64,000 nt of DNA from the NCBI RefSeq assembly GCF_963583255.1, contig NC_084816.1, positions 23,458,119 to 23,522,118 on the forward strand, written 5' to 3'. A program made the position numbers and the translations under genes. This DNA is from Pyrus communis. Taxonomy: Eukaryota; Streptophyta; Magnoliopsida; Rosales; Rosaceae. How positions within the stretch are numbered: position 1 is the stretch's first letter; each line of letters opens with the position of its first letter. Below, one piece after another: positions 58,335-64,000 of the stretch. Under the pieces are notes generated by a model. The model was not told the origin of the DNA, did not search any database, and saw only the letters and a list, made by a program, of their open reading frames with translations.

Positions 58335-59456
58335 TCACAAAACATAGTAACAGAAGGACATGAACGCGGCAATGCCGCTCAAGATACAGAGCCTATCTAA
58401 CCGGCTCTCATTCCTCATCTTCTCCTCTTTCAGCTCGTTCTGTACTTTCGAGTACAAGTGACACGACTCGAGAACTTCGCTGTAGTTTTTGCTCCGCCGG
58501 CAGCTCAGCGCTTCCTTGAGAATAAGCAAACTGTTTCTTCCGTTGACGTGGGAGCCTTCCATGTCTTCCAACTGCATGCTTAGTTCCGTTAACTTGAGGG
58601 TTGTCTGAACACCTTCGCCTTCGGTGCAAATCACTCTGAACTTCATACTGAGGATGCATTCTACTACTTGACACGGAAGGATGTCTCTGGCGGGAAGAAT
58701 GGATCCAAAGCGAATCACGAAATCCTTGTCCGTTGGCCAATGTCTTTGACCGCCGAGAGGGCACCAGCTCGCAAGATTAGCAGCTTGCTTTATTTTTCTA
58801 TTTACAACAATCCAACTAAGCCGGAGTCCATCTCGCAGCCCCCTCCATAACTTCCCATCCTTCCTTTCTGTCTCCATAGATGTGATCGGTGGTAGACCGT
58901 TAGCAGCAGAGAGGAAAACTTCACCGTCGTTGTCATCATCTCTATCTGCATAAGTAAGAAGATCGATCCGAAAAGGGCAGTTGTAAAACCAACCATTGAA
59001 GCCATTTGCATTCGGAATGCCCCAAAGAACTTTTGAGCAGATTATTTTGTCCTTGTACCTAATGTCCACGAGAGAAACAAAATCCGATGGTGAAATACTT
59101 TCGAATTCATCCATGTCACCATAGTATTCAGCCTCAGTCCATTCTTCAGGATACTCGAGGTAGTCATTCCATTGATACTCGGAAACTTCCTTGTTTACAA
59201 TAAGGGGAAAACAATCTGCATAGAACTTTCGGAATCCACCAATGGATAGTATCAAACTCTTGACGTCTTCCCGATTAGTGGAAGGCCACATAGAAGAGCA
59301 CACATTTTCCCACAATCTTTCTTCCTTTGAGATGGAACAGAATGCTGCACAGGCGCATGCTGCACTAGCCAAAGTTGGTCCATCAAGACGCTTCAATATA
59401 TCGTAGAAAAGGTCTGTGTTCAAAGATGCCATATTCTCGACCTGTGCAACTGACAT
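58335..59456 (-). CDS. F-box protein (At2g27310/At2g36090-like) with carboxy-terminal membrane anchor
   Basis: Probable substrate receptor of an SCF ubiquitin ligase. A single coding exon of 373 codons from the ATG at 59456 (MSVAQVENMASL); the second ATG at 59432 (MASLNTDLF) is an equally good start. F-box at about residues 12-55: LFYDILKRLDGPTLASAACA, then CSISKEERLWENVC. The rest has the conserved plant-specific block of this family (SPSDFVSLVDIRYKDKIICS, WFYNCPFRIDLL, LRLSWIVVNRKIKQAANLAS). It ends in a hydrophobic stretch (LCILSGIAAFMSFCYYVL) that looks like a tail anchor. The frame is open to 59549, but that part probably belongs to a 5' intron or leader. A leader exon may end near 61386 (ATGAG/GTTAGT), implying a long 5' UTR intron. 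Confidence 0.88.
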   Translation of the reverse strand: MSVAQVENMASLNTDLFYDILKRLDGPTLASAACACAAFCSISKEERLWENVCSSMWPSTNREDVKSLILSIGGFRKFYADCFPLIVNKEVSEYQWNDYLEYPEEWTEAEYYGDMDEFESISPSDFVSLVDIRYKDKIICSKVLWGIPNANGFNGWFYNCPFRIDLLTYADRDDDNDGEVFLSAANGLPPITSMETERKDGKLWRGLRDGLRLSWIVVNRKIKQAANLASWCPLGGQRHWPTDKDFVIRFGSILPARDILPCQVVECILSMKFRVICTEGEGVQTTLKLTELSMQLEDMEGSHVNGRNSLLILKEALSCRRSKNYSEVLESCHLYSKVQNELKEEKMRNESRLDRLCILSGIAAFMSFCYYVL

Positions 59457-60553
59457 TTGCAATAGATCTCTGATCATCACGGAAACAATGCAAATGTTAA
59501 ATTCAACAAGAGCTCTCGCGATAACCGCAGAATAAAGTTTATATGACATTAAGAATAATCACAAAATACTAAGACAAGTTACATCACCAATTGCCATCAA
59601 ATGAAGGGGCAAAACATTTTATTCAAGAATATCATACCATGGAACTACTTGACAATCTGCTTCACCTAGAGTTTTCACAGACTTTAGTTACGGAAAGCAA
59701 CAAGAGCTAATCAACCACTGACACGGGAACGGACCGATAACAGGGTTTCTATAAGGAACAGTCTGGTTGTAACTGAAGTCCTTCCGAAAAAACAGAGAGA
59801 AGTAAAGAATAAGTAGGAAAGAAAACAGAAAATCTACCAACAAATCCAAAAATCTAATCGAATCACAAATACGAAATCCCCTATGAAAACCGATCCAGCC
59901 ATCGCTCTTGACTTTCAAAAGTGAAGTAAAAACCACTATCAAATTATACTTTTTCCGTGAAAAAAAACACGTACAAAAACAAGAGAGGAGGACCAAAATA
60001 CTTGCAGATTGAATGAGTCAGTGTTGCGTGATAAGGTGAAGCCATAAAGTCGCGGAACATCACAAATTGGGAATTCGGGATTTTAGGGAATGAACAATCA
60101 AATGTAACATTCATATCTGAATAGGATATGATGAGTGTATAACTGAATATACAACAATTAGTATCACTTCCTCACCACCAACACCTCTAAAGATGCACAC
60201 TCGCTCTCACAAACATGATCCGTTGCAATAAATTAAAATTTGGAACAAGATGTAACCCAAGAACATTCTGTTCTTTAGCTTTAAAATTCATGACCCAAAA
60301 TATAAGGAGAAATCAATAACAACATGGATAGCCATACATCACATTTGATCATATCTCCGACGCATGAGACATGTACTTCATCTATTTGATACATACGATA
60401 TTTTACTTTGAACTAATCTATACTGCGGGAAGGGGGATTCGAACTCAGGTGAAGAGGGGGAGTAAATCCGCTCTAGCCAATGCAGTACGCCAACATTTGC
60501 GACATATATGATCAAGTACTACAACTAGTAAAGACCAAATCCAATTAAAAGCA
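59457..60553. other. F-box upstream region with SINE-like head
   Basis: Probably the 5' UTR intron of the F-box gene. On the minus strand at 60425-60492, TGGCTAGAGCGG and GAGTTCGAATCCC form plausible A and B boxes of a tRNA-derived SINE. Confidence 0.45.
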
Positions 60554-60903
60554 GTGTTTAAAATATTTACAAAATTGTCGATATTTCTATCGAAATATCT
60601 GAAAAATCAAGGATTGACATGGAGGGGGGGTTGAAATGCAAACTTCACCCTATATCAGTGAAATATAAGGAAATCAATGAATATCAATGATACTCACCGA
60701 TTCACTATAGAAATTTTGTCGGAACCCATTGCAAATTTCGAACTTTTGAATTTTTTTTTGAGAAATTTCTCTAATTTCGACTAAATTTGGATGTGTTGAT
60801 ATACCTGCCCCATTACAAATTTCTATAATTTCCATTGAAAGCAATTTATATCGATATGTCCATCGATATTTCCATAAATTTGCATATCGATATTTTAAAC
60901 ACT
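60554..60903. mobile_element. MITE-like repeat with GATATTT arms
   Basis: AGTGTTTAAAATAT at the left end and ATATTTTAAACACT at the right end are inverted repeats. The inner sequence is full of TCGATATTTC-type words. A diverged relative lies at about 4825-5125. Confidence 0.6.
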
Positions 60904-61682
60904 AAAGTGGAAATTTTGAGGGGCAAGAAAACAGCTCTGGTCCTTCAGACAGAGTACCAAGTTAGGTAAAATAAAACAACATGTTATCGCCAAATCACCA
61001 TTTTCTGGTCCTTCCATTTGTTGTCTCTTCAAAACAAATAAATAATATTCCAATCTAATACACCCTAAAAAACAGAAAATTACAAACTTTGATGTACGAA
61101 AATCCACCAGCAACAGAAAAATAAACAAACAAAAAATTAGATGGACATGGGCACCAACTTGCAGAGGAAAAACACATTGAAAATATAAAAAAAAAAAAAC
61201 ACCAAATTACAAATTAACCCAAATAAAAAACACGAACAACAAACAAATTCCCACATAAACAAGAACAAAACCTTAATCAAACAAACCAAGATCAAACCTT
61301 AATCACACAAACCAGAAACTAATCATTTGCATAATCAACATTAAGAAACAAAGAAAAAGAGGAACTGGGTTTTGTTTTACTAACCTCATTGATCAGCCAT
61401 GAACTCACACGAACAACAAACAAGCTCCAAACATGATCAAAGATTCGACCTTTGAGTGTTTGAGGTTTCCGATGACAGAAATTCAGAAACCTTTGCGGAA
61501 CCTTTGAGGAACCCAGATGGCAGAATACGACGATATCTTAATAATCAAATCGAACAGGTTTGTTGGTCACTTTCCTTCTACTTCCAATTTCCAATATGTC
61601 TTTGGTGGAAGGTTACCGGTGAACTGTGCCTTTTCCTTCTATTACGTTTGGCACGAAACTACAAGATATAGGATTTTGCCTG

Positions 61683-61723
<41 letters not shown>

Positions 61724-63575
61724 CTTGTCTCTCCTGTGGATGCGATCCAGTCTTATTCATAAACCGCTCAAGTATTATTGCCAACTCATCAAACGAATTA
61801 ATTGGACCAACCATACCTTCATTTATACCTACTTCTAACCTTCTCGTGTATGGATTGGAGGGATTTTTCAGCATGGCGAAAAGACGGTCTGATGTATAAA
61901 ATATCTTTTAGTATGATTAGAAGATGGTTTGAAATATTAAGTGTTAAAAAAAAATGATTGGATATTTAAAAAAATAATAATAATTATATTATGACATTTG
62001 ATGTATCAAGCTGTATTTTTAGCATATTGAAGAATTTCTCGAGGGGAACGACTTAAATATATGGGCTTAAACTTTATCAATTTGCTGTGTACTGTTAATG
62101 TGAATTTAAACCAGTGATTTCATACTAAATAGGTAGTAACGCCCATTCGAATACATTGTTAGATAAATGAGGTTAATGTGCATTATAAATGGAGTTAATT
62201 ATCGAAACAACTTTGTCATTAAATAAATAAAAAGAATTTAGAAAAATTAAAATCTGATGGCCATAGCCACCATCAGGGAAATCAGAGGGGAATGTTTGTT
62301 TCCACTAGGGCACCTCTCCATTTTTTTGGGTGAATGCATTTGAAGCTCTGTCGACCATTGATGTTCTTCTTTTTCTATTTTTTATTGGAAATTATTGTTG
62401 GCACCCTAAAATTCACATTCTGCATTCTAAATTTTTATATTTAGAAAGGAAAATACACTTGTGAGGAGTGTATAATGAGATTTTTGAAATGTCAATAACA
62501 CTTCCATTCTTATTTCTCTATTACGAACTTGGATGAGAGGCCGATGTGAAGTAGGGTTGACGGAAGGATAGTGCGGAGCCATGTTCGGTGCCAACGTTGA
62601 CACCAAAGCCGGTAAAGTATGGTGATTCCTATTCTTCTCAAGGATAAGAGAAGGAAGAGACAGATGGAAAAGAATGGGTGTCGTTGGCGAACTCATTGGA
62701 AAATTTGATCGACATTTTTGTGTTTTTTATTTACTTGGGGACAAATTCTCGAATTTGGAGGAAAAAATTATTTCTCTTACATTGATCTATATCAATGTAT
62801 TCGGACATAGTCATTTGGTTTAGTAACATAAGTCTTTACTTGGTTTGAAGACACTTTGAACGCAAATTGCATGAACGATGTAAAGTAACAGGTGATAATG
62901 TTTTTCATTTAATGATTTATACTACATTAACATTGGTAAACATATGAAGGAAAAAGTTCTAAGATATGTATCAAATACTATATGCAGGGGCTGAGCAATC
63001 TTACTCACTTCCGTTAATTAGTTTCCAGTTAAAAATATTTTTAAAATATTCATTATTTAATAAAATGAAATTAGAAAAACTTAAAATTGGATTTAATAAT
63101 AAAATTAAAATTGGAAAAGAGTAAAATGAAGGATGGAGAGTGAGCCACCAGGGAACCATGCACCACTGCCCCATCCCCAACAACACCAGGGTGAAGGGTT
63201 GCTATCGAGGTTTTATTCTCCATAGAAATGGTTTTTACCGCTTTTCAATCCACCTCTTCCTCCATTTATACAATGGCATAATATTGACAAATGTATCGAC
63301 ATATGAGACTATTGTTATAATTTTATTGGAGGCCAACTTCAAGCTAACAAGACTTTTTGCTTTGCGATGATTAGGAGAAAAACGTTTATCGTTCGCAACT
63401 TTACTCTTCATTGACAAAGAGACTATTTCTACGACTCAAACCACGTTGTCGGTCACAAAGACTATTTTCCTTCCTTCAGGTCATCTTCAACCCTTGGTTT
63501 TAACTCAAAAATTTAGGTTTTAACCTAGAAATAGTTTTTCTACTCTAAGTCTTATGGGTTAAATTTTTATTCCTC
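60904..63575. other. Gene-poor right end
   Basis: No gene is supported. A (CT)n microsatellite lies at 61683-61721. The remaining ORFs are short and not recognised. From about 63478 the sequence belongs to the outer Tourist-like MITE. Confidence 0.5.
61683..61721. repeat. (CT)n microsatellite
   Basis: About 19 CT units, interrupting an otherwise unremarkable region. Confidence 0.9.
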
Positions 63576-64000
63576 TTAGATCATCTCCAATGGTTGGGCT
63601 AAAAGCCAAATTTTTTAGCCCAAAAATAATTTTTCTGCTCCAACCGTTCTAGCCTAAAATTTTAGCTCGGGATTATTAAAGAATGAACTTAGGCTATTTT
63701 TTTTTGTTAAATTATTTTTTTTTAAAATAAATAAATATGTAGACCATTGTAAATTAATTTTATAAACATTTTAATCAAAAAAATTTAAATTCTGATAAAT
63801 ATTGGGTGGAGTCCACTCCGATTTCTGGGCTAAATTTTGGGGAGAATTTGGCTTTGGTTTAGCATTTAGCATTTAGCCCAAAATTTCCCTTTGGGTTGGA
63901 GTGGGTTTGGGGGGTAAATTTGGAGGGTAATTTGGCTTAGAGCCCACCATTGGAGTTGGTCTTATGGGTTAAATTTTTATTCCGAAATTATTAAAGAATG
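63478..64000. mobile_element. Tourist-like MITE (outer), cut by window end
   Basis: Begins CATCTTCAACCCTTGGTTTT, like the element at 56019, and is interrupted by the inner element at 63579-63961. It continues past the window end. Confidence 0.65.
63579..63961. mobile_element. Tourist-like MITE (inner)
   Basis: A 383-bp element with ends GATCATCTCCAATGG and CCATTGGAGTTGGTC and TTA duplications (63576-63578 and 63962-63964). It is inserted in another MITE of related type. Confidence 0.8.

Noticed and set aside
59457..59549. Longer F-box start at 59549
   Set aside because: The extra 31 residues are not like the family and precede a likely splice acceptor; 59456 or 59432 fits better.
60425..60492. 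tRNA gene on the minus strand
   Set aside because: A and B boxes are present, but acceptor and anticodon stems cannot be formed by eye; a SINE head is more likely.
61456..61874. Short ORFs around the CT microsatellite
   Set aside because: Several frames are open only because of the repeat, and no domain is recognised.

Overview
This is plant nuclear DNA. Coding sequence is split by many GT-AG introns, is embedded in AT-rich intergenic DNA, and is surrounded by plant transposon families: Cassandra LTRs, Au SINEs, copia, CACTA, Mutator-like and Tourist-like MITEs. The bHLH gene reads almost like the apple anthocyanin regulator bHLH3 as I remember it, and a Cassandra/Au SINE background fits Rosaceae. 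My inference is Maleae (apple or pear); no database was consulted.

Layout. 1-4339 (+): a 5'-partial gene for the plastid SecY homologue SCY2, 12 exons in the window. 4340-6297: spacer with three MITEs. 6298-10651 (+): a complete 12-exon XPD/UVH6 TFIIH helicase gene, reconstructed as 759 codons. 11724-18569 (-): a complete 7-exon TT8/AN1-type bHLH gene of 705 codons, convergent with XPD, with a 3.3-kb second intron holding three MITEs. 18570-39761: about 21 kb with no intact gene that I can support, built from microsatellites, a 1.2-kb Mutator-like element, a CACTA miniature, a tandem Cassandra array, minisatellites, Au SINEs, nested TRIM-type LTR elements and decayed hAT and LINE fragments. 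39762-42087 (+): a 6-exon aluminium-activated-malate-transporter (ALMT) gene with a probable GC-AG first intron. 42271-45662 (+): a deleted copia element with both LTRs. 46562-46777 (+): a broken DUF26/Gnk2-type secreted protein. 48262-48652 (-): a TBL pseudogene, next to the intact 4-exon TBL gene at 49765-52602 (-). 53353-56613: a run of MITEs, a Cassandra solo LTR and a long-inverted-repeat element. 58335-59456 (-): an F-box gene with a tail anchor. The window ends inside a nested Tourist-like MITE.

The genes do not form a pathway. They are an ordinary mix of housekeeping genes (SCY2, XPD), a flavonoid regulator, a membrane anion channel, a cell-wall acetylation-family enzyme and an F-box protein. 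The notable content is in the repeats: several families can be delimited to the base by target-site duplications and long inverted repeats, and elements are nested in or next to the pigment regulator. I found no CRISPR array, no operon-like system and no clear new protein system.

Exon limits were set by hand from splice sites, reading phase and family similarity. All coding exon sets close in frame. Family names for repeats come from recognised termini and motifs, not from searches.
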